Origin: Gaertneriomyces semiglobifer
Taxonomy: Eukaryota; Chytridiomycota; Chytridiomycetes; Spizellomycetales; Spizellomycetaceae
Reading direction: 5' to 3'
Length of the DNA: 64,000 nt
Assembly: GCA_025558075.1 (NCBI GenBank)
Contig: JAHLKF010000004.1
Location: forward strand, 124,001-188,000
In this document: piece after piece, positions 34,096-45,899 of the stretch
Numbering within the stretch: position 1 is the stretch's first letter
Layout: every line of letters begins with the position of its first letter
Notes under the pieces: generated by a model
Told to the model about the DNA's origin: nothing
Database searches by the model: none
Seen by the model: the letters and a program-made list of their open reading frames with translations, nothing else
Position numbers and translations under genes: made by a program

Positions 34096-35705
34096 ATGTC
34101 TATGATGATAAAGAACATGTTGAAGCATCAACAACGGCTACTGGTCCGCTCCTCTCGGGGCGCAACGCATTGCCCTTGTGCTATAAAGTCACGTCCTTCA
34201 CTGGCGACTTTCCACTCTGTCCCTTACGCTTCCGCTGTCCCCAAACCATCTTCAGCCGCAGAAGATCTTGACTCGGATCTCCCTCACTCAGATGCCAATG
34301 CACACCCGTCCACCTCATCTCAACTCACGCAAGACAAACAGTATCTTCTCCAACTTTACGGACGCCCCAATGTCATCTTTACACATGGAGAGGGATGTTA
34401 CTTGTACGATCAAGCTGGACGAAAGTTTTTAGACATGAACGCTGGTATTGCCGTCAATGCCCTTGGCCACGCCGACCGGGAATTGCAGAGTGTCATCGCC
34501 GACCAAGCAGGAAAGTTGATACATCTGAGCAATCTGTACCATAATGAGTACGCGGGACCATTTGCCAAAGCAATTGTGGACAGCTTGCCGGATGTCAACG
34601 GTGGGGCACTGGGTCAAAGCAGCAAGGTCTTCTTTTGTAACTCGGGGACCGAGGCCAATGAAGGTATGCTTGTCTAATTGGCTCATTTTACGTTCGATGT
34701 GTGCAGGTTATTAACGATGGCTTTGACTTTAGCCGCTATCAAGTTTGCTCGCAAATACGCTCGTAAAAACCTCCCGTCAAACGAAACGAACACCAAAATT
34801 AACGTCATCTCGTTTACCAACGCCTTTCACGGACGTTCTTTGGGCGCCCTTTCCGCCACTCCCAACATCAAGTACCAAGCACCTTTTGCCCCGTTATTGC
34901 CCGGTTTTCAACATGCCCCACTGAATGATATCGAAACTGCTAATAAGATGATCGATGAGAAAACCTGTGCAGTCATCATTGAACCTGTACAGGGCGAAGG
35001 AGGTATACACTTGACAGACAAGAAGTTCCTGCAGTTCCTCCGCAAGAAGTGCGACGAAGTCGGAGCTGCTTTGATTTTCGATGAGATTCAGGTGAGGCCT
35101 ACTCTGATTTTTATACATGGGCCGTTTCGGAGTTTTAACCCTGCGTCTGCACGTAGTGTGGTCTCGGTCGCACCGGGACTTTGTTCGCCTACGAGAACTT
35201 CTCCGTCTCTCCAGACATTTTGTCTATAGCCAAGCCACTTGCCAATGGCATTCCTATTGGAGCTGTGGTAGTCTCCGACAAGGTTGCCGCCACCATCTCT
35301 CCGGGTGATCACGGCACAACTTTCGGCGGTTCGCCTTTTGCCACCCGCGTAGGCCTGACTGTCTTCAACCGCATTCGCCAGCCCTCTTTTCTGCAACATG
35401 TGAAGACTGTGGGTACATATCTGAAAGAACAAATGACCGACCTTGCGTCCAAGTCCCCATTAATCTCTGAAGTCCGGGGCATAGGGCTGATGGTTGGCCT
35501 TCAGTTACGGGAGAAAGTAGATGCGAATGTATTCGTCGAGCTCGCTCGAGAGCGTGGGGTGCTTGTTATCACTGCTGGTGGCAATACGATTAGGCTCGTC
35601 CCGCCATTGGTCATGGGTAAGAAGGAGGCGGATGAGGCAAAGCGTGCATTAGAAGAGGTTTGTAACGATATGGAGAGCTACATTGCTTCAGGAAAGGATC
35701 TTTGA
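34096..35705 (+). CDS. ARG8: Acetylornithine aminotransferase, mitochondrial
   Basis: Exons 34096..34663, 34733..35091 and 35157..35705 (introns 69 and 65 nt) encode 491 residues. The first ~50 residues are basic and Ser/Arg-rich, like a mitochondrial presequence. It is a class-III PLP aminotransferase: FCNSGTEANEAAIKFARKYA, FTNAFHGRSLGALSATPNIK, IIEPVQGEGGIH, LIFDEIQCGLGRTG. The PLP lysine is in SIAKPLANGIPIGA, and the GTTFGGSPFA loop is the acetylornithine-type signature. It converts N-acetylglutamate semialdehyde to N-acetylornithine in arginine synthesis. The residue pattern favours ARG8 over ornithine aminotransferase. The 5' leader may hold a further intron (CGCTTTTCAG ends at 34090). 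Confidence 0.92.
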
Positions 35706-35849
35706 ACGCCGCTGCCACCCTCTCTCTGGATAGATGTTGATATTGGAACAGAAATTAGGTATATTGTCGTGGGCTTACATGCCTGTAATTGTAAGATCCA
35801 AAAATTGTAATATCTCGCGTATCTGTCTGTGACTGTACTTCGCATCAAA

Positions 35850-37248
35850 CTACCACTGAGCGTACTTGTCTTCATGAGCCGGAGGTGCTTCACCCCACGA
35901 TAGATCTTGCTCAGGTCGTACGTTAGCAAGTTGGGTCCCTCCCCATATTTCTGGATCGCTCCAGTGCGCCATATCGTGGCGTCCAGCTTCTTTGCCCTCC
36001 CAGTGCGTGTCCTCTTCGTACCCATCTTTCTCCAGAGCCCTGTCTGACGATAGGTCAGGGATGCGCCACAACACTTTAATCAACTCTTCTCTCTTGTCTT
36101 CTTGACCTTCTTCAATTGAATCAGGTACGATCTCGAACAATTTCCTTCCTTCTTCACTTTCTAAAGAAGCTCTGAAGCGGTCCTTAGTCTTGCACAACTG
36201 CCGTATTCGAAGCGTTTTCTCCCACACGGTGTTCAAGGATATCGTGTGCTCACTGCCGTCCCATCTGAGCGATTGGTCACCAGCAGTGACGCGCGGTTGC
36301 TGATAGTGAGCCTCGTGATACCATTCGTTGTATATCAATGGCTCAATCAGCGATCGGGCTTCGGCGAGGATCTGTGATGTGGTGAAATTACATTCAGTGA
36401 AATACGGGAACCGAATAGAGGCGAAGTGCTTGTAAGGTTGACGGGCGACGCATTCTGATTCGGGAAAGCGGTATTCTTCCGCAGCTTTACGCCGGAAAAC
36501 GGCTATTTGGCTACAGTGCCCAAAAGTAGAGTCCTCAGGATTGGAAGCGAGAAGGCCTACACCAGAGAATTCAACTTCGTACGCGTACTCCTGAGCTATG
36601 GATCTACTCCAGCATTCAAATTCTGCACGGGTCCATTCAAAGCGATGATCCCAATGTCGAAATCGTTTGGTGGGGTGATGGGAGTTTGTTTGCAAATTCT
36701 CAAAATGCACATTATATTCCTCGTTGGGGGTGGTGATTACAACGATTCGTGGACGGTAAGTGCCAAAAACGACTGATGGAAAAGCAGCAAGAACCTCATC
36801 ATCGAGGTGTTCGATCCTATAAAACGGTCCATGAGTACAGAGGTAAGGAGGTACTGCAACATTGTGTGTGAACGTACACCTCGACGCTAGTGATTGCATC
36901 AAACCCTTTGAGCCTATCATCTGCTTCAGCGACGCTCCCTTTCCACAACTCACATTCTACCTCATTTTCGCGCAAATACTGTCGATCATAGTCCGTTGGG
37001 GCGCAATTGCGCTGGGCATCTTCCAATGCCGCCACATCCACATCCACTCCATGGAGCTTTGTAAATTGCGCGTTGTTCAGCAGAATGGAGATGAGGCTAC
37101 CCTCTCCACAACCGAGATCGAGAACGGATGCACATTTATGTCGCCTGAGAATGTTGGCGACCATGGCACGTCTTTGAATCCAGAGAGGTGGGCTGAAGAG
37201 AGCGGCTTCTTGAGCATTCTCCGAGGCATCCGATGCGGGTACGATCAT
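35850..37248 (-). CDS. HEN1: HEN1-type small-RNA 3' terminal 2'-O-methyltransferase
   Basis: Exons 37248..36878 and 36816..35850 with a 61-nt intron encode 445 residues. The SAM-binding motif is ASVLDLGCGEGSLISIL (residues 38-55). The metal-dependent active site characteristic of HEN1 is complete: EVIEHLDDEVL, formed across the splice, supplies Glu-x-x-Glu-His, and RHWDHRFEWTRAEFECW supplies the distal His. ITTPNEEYNVHF lies between them. HEN1 methylates the 3' ribose of small RNAs to protect them from tailing and decay. The N-terminal RNA-binding/La domains of plant HEN1 are absent, so it resembles the short animal/bacterial form. The C-terminal 170 residues beyond the catalytic domain are family-specific or novel. 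Confidence 0.9.
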
Positions 37249-38103
37249 AACGATTGCAAGGAATCAGGGAGTTTTGCGGGAGCTGTTGGCGTCAGGAGGA
37301 GTTCATTGTATTCCTTTGTGGTACCGCCCAGCGAGTTTCTGAACTTTGACAGGCCCTGGCGCGGTTGACAGTTCTCAAAAAAAACATGGCCACGGCAGAC
37401 ACTGGATTACACTGCATTCTAAAGGTGAAGGTATTTGGCATACAAACATGAAGGACTGGTAGCAGATCGCAACAGTCACTGGGTGGGCCGCGTTCCATCT
37501 TCAATGATCAAGTGCATCTCATCATAAGCAAATGCTGAAAAATGGTCAGAACACTCCTTGAATCGCCATCGGAGTAGATGGGGCCGCACAGACGTTGACG
37601 TTGCAAGTTCAGGATCATCCTGCAGCGTCGCACTACCACTTCATTGTTCCGAGAAGCCGTTCTCTCTTTCACTGCTTCCACCAAGGAAACTCTCTCGCTT
37701 CATCAAGACAGGGACCGCCTCAAGGCCAGGATGAAGAGGATAAGCAAGAGTATATATCTTGCCACAATCAAAAGGTAGGACCACTTTCATTCACACCATC
37801 GCAACTGTCGTCCCGACGCATGAATGCGTCTCCACACGCCACAGAGCATTCATAAGCCCGCAGGAGCCCCCCACAGCTAAAGCATGTCGTGGCATCATCA
37901 AGGACATGTCGTCCAGAAAGCAACGTGGCCCCGCAAAGAGTTACCCATTCGCAACATGATGAGTCTGGGAGGCATTCGTTGTCTGAATTCGCTGCCCGTC
38001 GTCGAGTTGTCAAACCAAGATCCTTGTCAGTTAAGTCCTTGCTAACTACGCTTTATCACTAAGATGATGTGTCACCGATGGTGTAAGCAATTTCCACGTG
38101 ACC
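37249..38103. other. Intergenic region upstream of HEN1
   Basis: About 850 bp. Frames near 37595-37960 on the plus strand show some protein-like text (LQVQDHPAASHYHFIVPRSR) with a possible GTAGGA donor, but no domain and no clear continuation. Not called. Confidence 0.4.
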
Positions 38104-38265
38104 ATGGAGCTGACATCAGCACTGTTATCGATGAGTGCCAAGTCGCGTGGGGGGAAAGCTAAAGTCGTCGTCACTTTATTATTGGCATTGATTATCCAAA
38201 CGACTTTTCAGAAACGGGAACGGCGGATTAGAACGACGGTCGAGGACTTCGAGAAAGTCCAATAG
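38104..38265 (+). CDS. Possible 53-residue single-pass membrane microprotein
   Basis: ATG at 38104 opens a frame of 53 codons ending in TAG. A Ser/Lys-rich N-terminus with several Lys/Arg (SAKSRGGKAK) precedes a hydrophobic segment at residues 21-35 (VVVTLLLALIIQTTF), then a strongly charged tail (QKRERRIRTTVEDFEKVQ). This layout resembles small mitochondrial inner-membrane assembly factors such as PET117, but the match is weak. It lies 140 bp upstream of the ABC transporter on the same strand and could instead be an upstream open frame in its leader. Confidence 0.3.
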   Translation: MELTSALLSMSAKSRGGKAKVVVTLLLALIIQTTFQKRERRIRTTVEDFEKVQ

Positions 38266-38404
38266 AGTGCGTGTGGAATAGGAGAGCAGAAAGTCATCAG
38301 TGAAAGAACGCTGTTACGGTACCTTACGAGACGGACGACCTCATTCTATTACCTGACATTGCCGTCAACTAGCTGTCACGGTCCTGCAACTTGTAGCGCT
38401 ACTG

Positions 38405-41400
38405 ATGGACCGCACACGTCCTGTCCAACCACTGCGTCCTTCGTCGCTTGGAATCTTACTATGGACATCTCTATTGCTCGCGCCGGTAGCAATTGCTGCC
38501 ACGGGTCTACCAACTGGAAATGTTCCCTTTCCGTCCATGTCTTCGCGCCACGTCTTTCGCACTGCACAATGGCTGAAAGATAATAAAATGACATCTGCTG
38601 CTCTGTCGGCTGGTATGCTTTCGGTTAACAGGTCGGATGAGTGCCCACCTTGCTTCGACTGTCACCTCAAGGCATTTCCCTGCTTGAACTCGGGTCAGTG
38701 CAGTGATGTCAATGGACGATGTGATAAGTGTCCTGACGGCTTTGGTGGCGACGACTGCGGCATTCCACGTAAGTGCTCTACAATGTACCATAAGGACTGA
38801 GACCAGCAGGTCACTTTTGTTGATGATGCTGATACTGCCGCAATATATAGTGTGCGATTCGCTGGCGTCAGAGCCTCGCCACCCACTTCCGCCCGACCAG
38901 CACGCTTGTCAATGTGCCCCTGGCTGGACCGGTATCAACTGTAATATCTGTACTCAGGATTCTGTATGCTCGCCGCTCGTACCAGACATTCCCTCGGACC
39001 AGCCAGAATCTGCTGTCTGTTATTCGTCCCCTCTTCCCGTGAAACGCAATTACTTGCAATGTCAAGTCACCAACAAGGCGATTATGGACCAATTGCAGGG
39101 AAAAATTCCGGAGATTACATATAGCTGTGACGCTCAGGACAAGACGTGTAATTTCCAGTTCTGGGCCGACGCAGTCGAGTCGTTTTTTTGTGAAATGTCA
39201 GAGTGCGAAGCCGAAATGACGCATGGCGACGCCAGCACCAACAATACCAAAATCACTTGCGCCAAGATGAAGTGTGGCTGCTACCCAGGACGCATGTTGT
39301 GTGATCCTCAGGGCTTCGATCTCAGCGAGTGGTTCAGTAGTGATGACCCAGAGGAGGGCGGACCACGAGGTCCGAGTGACTTCATCTGCGTGGAAAAGCA
39401 AACTCCTAACGATCAACTTACTGAACGGGAATGCAGGTTTTCTGGTAAATATAAAACTTGATTGATGCGCTTTCGGTAGTTGAGAATCGAAATGCTGATC
39501 TTGATGATCTAGAACCCCACATGAACCAATTGATCTCTCAAGTCTTTGGGGATGAGTACATTCGACTATCATGTGCCCTCGCCGGAGAATGTCTGCATCG
39601 CTCGCAACTCCCAGACTACGCACCACCGACCGCAGGCAAAGGATTTTCTACGTTGGTTATTGTACTGATGAGCTTAGGTGCTGTTTTCCTCCTCTTGGCG
39701 GTGTTTGGTGGAATACTGTGGGCGCGTGGTCAATCAGGCTTCAATCTCGGATATGAAAATTTGAGTGATGATCAAGAGTCAGAGGTTGAGCATGTCCCTG
39801 TTAGCGTAGGGTTCCGGAACGTGAGCTATATTATTGAACGCCCACGTCGAGGACGTTTTTGGCCATTTACCTTAAAGAAGGCACATCCACCTGCGCTCAC
39901 TGATGAGAATGATACGATGCTGGTATTGGATAATGTTTCTGGCTTTGTGCAACCGGGAGAAATATTGGCAATCATGGGTGGGAGTGGCGCTGGGAAAACA
40001 ACTCTTTTGGATATCTTGGCGGGGCGGGAGAAACGGGGCTTCGTGACCGGCGATATCCTTTGCAACGGCGAAATTCTTGCGCCGGAACAGTACGCACGAG
40101 TTGTCGGATATGTTGATCAGGAAGACACGCTGATGTCGACGTTAACTGTGTACGAAGCGATATGCTTTTCTGCCATGCTGCGATTGCCTAGAAATATGAG
40201 CAAGGAAGCAAAGAATGCACGAATTCTTGACGCCATGGTTGAGTTGGACATTCTTCATCTAGCTAATAGACGAATAGGCGATGTTGGCGATAGAGGAATT
40301 AGCGGTGGTGAGAAGCGTCGCGTCAGCATTGCTTGCGAATTGGTTACAGGAAAGTCGGTTTTGTACCTTGATGAGCCCACGTCCGGGTTGGACGCCTACA
40401 ACGCGCTCAACGTGATGCAAGCCTTACGCACGCTGGCGTCGAAGTATCATCGCACGATCATCTGCACCATACATCAGCCGAGAAGTAACATCTTCTGCTT
40501 ATTCGATCGGTTGATTGTGCTAGGGCGTGGCAAGTGTGTATACAGCGGTGGAGCAGCAGAATGCAGGCGGTGGTTCGAAGAAGTCGGTGTTAGATGCCCT
40601 TCGGGATTCAACGTTGCCGATTGGGTGGTGGACCTTACTATGGAGGTCAACAACTCCGATTCTGTAGGGGAAGGTGGTCCCGCGAATGGAACGTTGGAGA
40701 GCATCGCGGAAGATGCACATGCGAATGGTGATTTTAATAATGAAGGTTTCAGTGCCGTCAGCCCTGTACAAGAAGACGGCGATGATGACTTCCGTCGAGA
40801 TGAAGGCAGCGAAGAGTCAGATCCGGCAAACGGGGCCACAGCTCCCAAATTGAATCGGAAGAAGACGCGAGAAGAACTGAAACCGTTACTCCCTATCATT
40901 CCTATACACTACGCTACCCCGCCACCGGACGGATCAGCACGGTCATCGCCCAGATCTCCTTATCGTGTTACCAACGGAGGTTCATCACAATCTACTGTCG
41001 ACCCACGATCTCGCCTGGGTAGTCTCGCAAGCATTCGGCGCGGTATTGCGGTCCAAGAACAAGTAGAAGCCCTCAGTACGAAATGGCGCGAGGGGCGAAT
41101 CGCTCAACAGATTCTGTCTGAGATAGAAGACGCGGCGCATCATGCAACAGGCCATACTGTTGCGGTTCTGACAAGCAGCAACAACACCTACGCATCGTTC
41201 CTCACGCAGCTGCGCCTGCTTTCTCTCCGAACGCTGAAGAATCTTTACCGGAACCCTTCTCTCTTGCGAACGCATTATACAATGTCGCTTCTTATCGCCG
41301 TTGGTTTAGGACTGTCGTTCTATCATGTGGATAACAGTCTTGGCGGGTTCCAAAACCGAATGGGGGTACTGTTCTTTGTGTGCTGCGTGTTTGGATTTAG

Positions 41401-42087
41401 CGCATTGAGTAGTATGTGGGGAGTCGCTGGAACTGGGGAGAGGATCGTGTTCACAAGGGAACGCGCTGGAGGGTACTACACTCCCAGTGCCTATTACTTG
41501 TCTAAGGTATGACGCTTTTGAGTTTTTCCAGCAACTGTGATACGTATCTCACGACAATTTGAAACCAGGTTTTGTTTGACCTATTACCCTTGAGACTTGT
41601 CCCACCACTGATGCTCGCACTGATCTCGTACCCTATGATCGGTCTTCGACCGACCCTTGGCCATTTCATCCGGTTTCTCGTTCCGCTGACGCTCTTCAAT
41701 GTCACGGCCTCTTCTGCGTGCTTAACTCTGTCAATTCTCGTTGCTGACGCCGCCACCTCAACTCTACTCGGCACTCTGTTGTTGCTTTTTGAGATGCTAT
41801 TCTCCGGCCTTCTGCTCAACCGAAATTCTTCGATTATCACTGAGTTGCTCTGCAGCGTTAGCTTCTTCAACGCTGGATGGGAAGCGATGATGGTCAACGA
41901 AGTCAAGGGCTTGATGCTGCTAGAGAAACGGTTTGGGCTGAGTATAGAGGTGCCTGGTAGTCTTGTTCTGATGACATTTGGAATTACTGGTAGCTATGAA
42001 GGTGATCTGGTGAGGCTTAGTGGGATGTTATGCTTTTGCCTGCTTGTCGGGTGGATTGGATTACTGTGGGTTAGGGAGAGACGGTGA
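38405..42087 (+). CDS. ADP1: Adp1-like ABCG half-transporter with Cys-rich EGF-like ectodomain
   Basis: Exons 38405..38768, 38851..39444, 39513..41506 and 41569..42087 (introns 82, 68 and 62 nt) encode 1156 residues (yeast Adp1 is 1049). A signal peptide (residues 15-32) leads to a Cys-rich ectodomain with two EGF-like units ([32 protein letters not shown]) and further cysteines to residue 350. One TM segment lies near 390 ([20 protein letters not shown]). The ABC domain follows: Walker [14 protein letters not shown] signature [12 protein letters not shown], Walker [15 protein letters not shown]-loop [10 protein letters not shown] charged linker of about 180 residues precedes the six-TM ABCG2-type permease. 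The substrate is unknown. The order NBD-TMD and the Cys-rich N-terminus are specific to the Adp1/ABCG24-28-like group. Confidence 0.93.
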
Positions 42088-42341
42088 TAGAGATGTAGCG
42101 TAGCTTCAGTCTGGATACATCTTCATTGTGTACTCCACACAAGTTAGCGGTATTATGTTCGCTCCTCAACATTCTGTAAGCCGATGTTGGACGCATCGGA
42201 GCTTCCAACGCTCGTTATTACTCTGTTGCTTGAAACATTACCATTCTGATTGGGTAACAGGAATATATACATGGGGAGCGTAGCACAATGAAATCCCAAA
42301 ACTGAGGTAGAACTTTTGGCAGTCCGCCAGACACAATCATA

Positions 42342-45300
42342 TCATCCATACCAAACGCAACGAAAATCACCTGGTTCAGCAAGGATGTACCATCCGCGAC
42401 CATCATGATCTCGTGTCGTCTTGGCGCAATTCAGGCGTGGATTCGACACCCCTCTCCATTCCCTTCTTGCACCTGCGATCGTTTCACTTCCGCACTCATC
42501 AATGATTCGCTGAGCCAATGCGATTGCATCGTTATGGTCATTGGATAAAACGGCATAGCCGTTCGTTACCAGTTGCCAAATGAGCTCATTCAATTTGTGA
42601 CCTGAGGACGTGTGCGCATCGCTTGTGCCGTTCGACACTGTACCGACATCCAACTCCAAAGCTTTAATGATCCCCAGGTAGAGGGAAAGTTTGGATTCCA
42701 ATGCCGCAATCGAGTCAACCACGCTTCGCACCGTCGTAATTTCGCCCGCAGTCTCCCGCGTGGCATCAAAGCCACAACACTCCATACCGGCGTTAATGTC
42801 CTGTCTCACAGCGCGAACATCTATCAACCCCGCTCGCTGAAACTCGTCCAAGGCGCGCATCGTCAGATCTAGCAGGGTGACAAAACAAGTGCGTAAAACA
42901 CCCTTGCCCCACATTCCCTTGAGTAATTGGATGTCTACAGTAACGTTATGCTCATAGTAACGGGTCAGAGCTTGTTCTGCTGCGGGAGCGGGGTTCTGGC
43001 AAGCCGACGCCCAAAGCGTGTGCCACGGTGAATTTGGAGACATCATTCTCTGCGACAAGTGTCCGTCTGCTTTGTCGGCCGTGTACGGATGAGTCTCTCT
43101 TGCAGATTCTAGCGTAGGTGTGGGCGGTTTTACGTCTGCAATCCAATCTTTCGGAGAATGCCATCTCACAAAATCCGCTAAACTCGCGTAAGGATTGGCG
43201 GCTTTGAATGCCATCATATCTGAAAGCAGAAGATCCATTGCTCCAATGTCCTTATAGCCTGCGTGGATTTGCTGGTGATGATGCAAGGCAGGAGGTAAGC
43301 CGACCGTGTGTGGTTCGTATATGTCATACACGTGGGCATGTTCTGATGCTGGCGGAAAGTGCTCCACCAGGCTCCTGGGTGGATTAGTTAAGCGATAAGA
43401 AAGCAGGCCCTTTTGCCCGCGTCTTTGTCTGGGAAACTTTTCTCTGTCGAGCTCACTATACTCATCCAGTCCACGTCGACTGCGTTCTTGACTTTCAATT
43501 TCAATGAAGCTTTCACCCAATGGCGACGTACCGAGCATATTGAAGCTCATTTCTACATCCCACGCATCAGCATTGTCCGCTGATTTAGGCTGCTCTTCTG
43601 GCACAGAATGGTACGATTCTTCAAGTACCGAGTGGTAGTCACTCAAAGCCTCACTAGCCGTACGAGGCCGAGACTTTTCCGCTTCATCAGGTGCGTCCTC
43701 AAATGCGACAGTGTCGAAAAACACGTCGTCCTCATCAAAATCGTCCAGCTTCTCATCGAGATCCTCCACATTCTCCTGTCTCCGGGAATTCGACAAACCG
43801 GAATCGAGGCTTCTTACAAGAACAAGGTCTCCAGCGCTAGCGTAACCATCGGGATTTGCTTGATCTAATGACTTTTGATGTTGGAGTGATGATACCCGAG
43901 ATCCAATGTCCATGCGAGATCTAACTTGCTCCCAGCTCGCCTCTGAGCCCCAGCTTTTCGCTTCTAAGATTATGGGTCGTGGCGTATCAGGAGTGCGGCT
44001 GAGGTTGGACGTACTAGATTCGTGACTACGATCAAGAGTTTCGGGCAATTGCAGCTTTGGTTGGGGTTCGAGCTTCTCGTCCACGCGGGAATCGGCCTGC
44101 AGGGTTTTAGGTGACTGCGCTATGGGCGACATATCGTTCTTAGTGCACGGATGCTGTCCTGATAAGTTTGGGTTGCTCTCACTTGTCTTGTTATATGAAC
44201 AGCACCAACGGCTCCAACATCCCCACGCGACACTGCCCAGTAGCTGGTGCAAGTACGCCTGTCCCGTGTCCACTCCGATTGGGCACTTATCCTTGTACTC
44301 TTCAGGGTTACATTGAAGTGTTTCCAATGTGACGCCTTCACCCGTCTCCCACCACCATTCCACACGGTTAACCACACCTTCCCAAACTTTGGCTGCAATC
44401 CTCTCAAAGCCGAAGTCTTCCTCCATTAAATCTTTCCAACGAGACCCTAGCGCCGATTCCGGGTTTAACAAATCCATCAGCGTCAGCGTAAAACGGTAGA
44501 GAAGTGTGGTTGATGGTATCCGCATTCCATGAGGCCATTCAACGTGATCCGCGATGTGGCTCTTCGCAGAACGAGAGGGCACAAACAGTTGCCAAATGCT
44601 GAGGTCCCCAAATATTCTTTTCACTAATACTTGCACGAGTTCCTCTTTGCTCCATGTGGTTTCACGCCCAGTAACGGGTTCCACAAAGTCTTCTTCTGCC
44701 TCCAACGATTGCTGAGTTTCTTCTGTGCTAATCGCTTCGACCCATCGGCGCAAAATGCCGGTCATGACGCCCCCGTACACGGTACTTTTATGAACTGATA
44801 TTCTGTGGGAATCAGTCGCTTTAGAATCATCGTGGTGAGACGAGTTCTTCGAATTCGGGTGCGGAACGGGGACGTTTGAGTACAAGCATTCCACAGAAAC
44901 GGCCCTGATAGGATTAATAGCAGAGAGGACCGGAACCGGCACAACCTCATCAAAACTTGGTTCAGTATTATGCATGGCGTCTGATTCGGAACCCGAGTCC
45001 ACATTGGATTCATCCGAAGTGTCTGAGCGGGAGGCCTGCCTAGCCACCCATTCCCTCCATTCAATGTCTTCTTCTACCACGTTCTTGACCGTGGTGACGC
45101 ACATGTCCACTCTAGCTACCTCTTGACAGTCTTCTCCAAAAATTTCGACCAGAAGGGGAATCAAGGCGGGTAGAGTAGAATGCGCCGGTGGGACATATGG
45201 CGCATGGATCATTCGATAATGAAAAGGCGATAATAATCTGTTTCTCGCTTTTGATGGATCAGGTGCGTCCAATGTTGCGGAATATCTGGATGGGACGCCC

Positions 45301-45899
45301 ACGGAGACACCGCCCACCATTCCTTTCCATCTCGGGCCTATGGGAACAAACATGGGTATCCCTAACCAACGTTCTCCCCTTTTAGTGCCAATCACTTCTC
45401 TCATAGCAATTCCGTATGCGGACATGAGTCCCTTGACAATCGCAGTTCCGAGAGGTTTGGGACCACTCGAGCGGGTTACAGTCGACATGCTTAGCGCCAA
45501 CTCTACGGATTGCTCTTCGTCACTTGGGTGCACTAGCAGGAAGGCGCTCGTTAACCCTGTCCATCGTCTGACCTGCCCCACGAGGGTGGTGCCATTAGCT
45601 TCTTGAAAGATACCAGTTGGTGGGAAGGCACTCCAATCGTGTGATGATTGTTCGGTTTCATCCAGGGCAGGTATATACCTCACATCAAACTTCCTGCCCA
45701 TATATGGAATGAGAGCATGACATGCTCTGATGCCTCCTGTTATCGGCTCCTCTGCATGCTGGTGGTGCGCTGGCGCTTCCTCGTCGATGCTTCTCAAGAA
45801 CGCTGCTAGATCCGTCACCAGGTGCTCTAAAGGGCTCACCGACGTGTAGTCGACCAGCTCGAAAAATTCGTCCTCGTCCGATTCAGAGTCCAAGGACAT
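42342..45899 (-). CDS. RAB3GAP1: Rab3 GTPase-activating protein catalytic subunit (RAB3GAP1)
   Basis: A single open frame of 1185 residues. Human RAB3GAP1 is 981. The N-terminal half carries the family blocks MREVIGTKRGERWLGIPMFV, DPSKARNRLLSPFHYRMIHA and a region starting near RVEWWWETGEGV. A disordered acidic insert covers roughly residues 590-840. The conserved GAP region follows: AMDLLLSDMMAFKAANPYAS, LADFVRWHSPKDW, LSQRMMSPNSPWHTLWASA, then helices to about 1100. With RAB3GAP2 it acts on Rab3 or, in most eukaryotes, as exchange factor for Rab18 at ER and lipid droplets. The last ~40 residues do not follow the family C-terminus, so a missed terminal intron before the stop is possible. Confidence 0.88.
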   Translation of the reverse strand: MSLDSESDEDEFFELVDYTSVSPLEHLVTDLAAFLRSIDEEAPAHHQHAEEPITGGIRACHALIPYMGRKFDVRYIPALDETEQSSHDWSAFPPTGIFQEANGTTLVGQVRRWTGLTSAFLLVHPSDEEQSVELALSMSTVTRSSGPKPLGTAIVKGLMSAYGIAMREVIGTKRGERWLGIPMFVPIGPRWKGMVGGVSVGVPSRYSATLDAPDPSKARNRLLSPFHYRMIHAPYVPPAHSTLPALIPLLVEIFGEDCQEVARVDMCVTTVKNVVEEDIEWREWVARQASRSDTSDESNVDSGSESDAMHNTEPSFDEVVPVPVLSAINPIRAVSVECLYSNVPVPHPNSKNSSHHDDSKATDSHRISVHKSTVYGGVMTGILRRWVEAISTEETQQSLEAEEDFVEPVTGRETTWSKEELVQVLVKRIFGDLSIWQLFVPSRSAKSHIADHVEWPHGMRIPSTTLLYRFTLTLMDLLNPESALGSRWKDLMEEDFGFERIAAKVWEGVVNRVEWWWETGEGVTLETLQCNPEEYKDKCPIGVDTGQAYLHQLLGSVAWGCWSRWCCSYNKTSESNPNLSGQHPCTKNDMSPIAQSPKTLQADSRVDEKLEPQPKLQLPETLDRSHESSTSNLSRTPDTPRPIILEAKSWGSEASWEQVRSRMDIGSRVSSLQHQKSLDQANPDGYASAGDLVLVRSLDSGLSNSRRQENVEDLDEKLDDFDEDDVFFDTVAFEDAPDEAEKSRPRTASEALSDYHSVLEESYHSVPEEQPKSADNADAWDVEMSFNMLGTSPLGESFIEIESQERSRRGLDEYSELDREKFPRQRRGQKGLLSYRLTNPPRSLVEHFPPASEHAHVYDIYEPHTVGLPPALHHHQQIHAGYKDIGAMDLLLSDMMAFKAANPYASLADFVRWHSPKDWIADVKPPTPTLESARETHPYTADKADGHLSQRMMSPNSPWHTLWASACQNPAPAAEQALTRYYEHNVTVDIQLLKGMWGKGVLRTCFVTLLDLTMRALDEFQRAGLIDVRAVRQDINAGMECCGFDATRETAGEITTVRSVVDSIAALESKLSLYLGIIKALELDVGTVSNGTSDAHTSSGHKLNELIWQLVTNGYAVLSNDHNDAIALAQRIIDECGSETIAGARREWRGVSNPRLNCAKTTRDHDGRGWYILAEPGDFRCVWYG

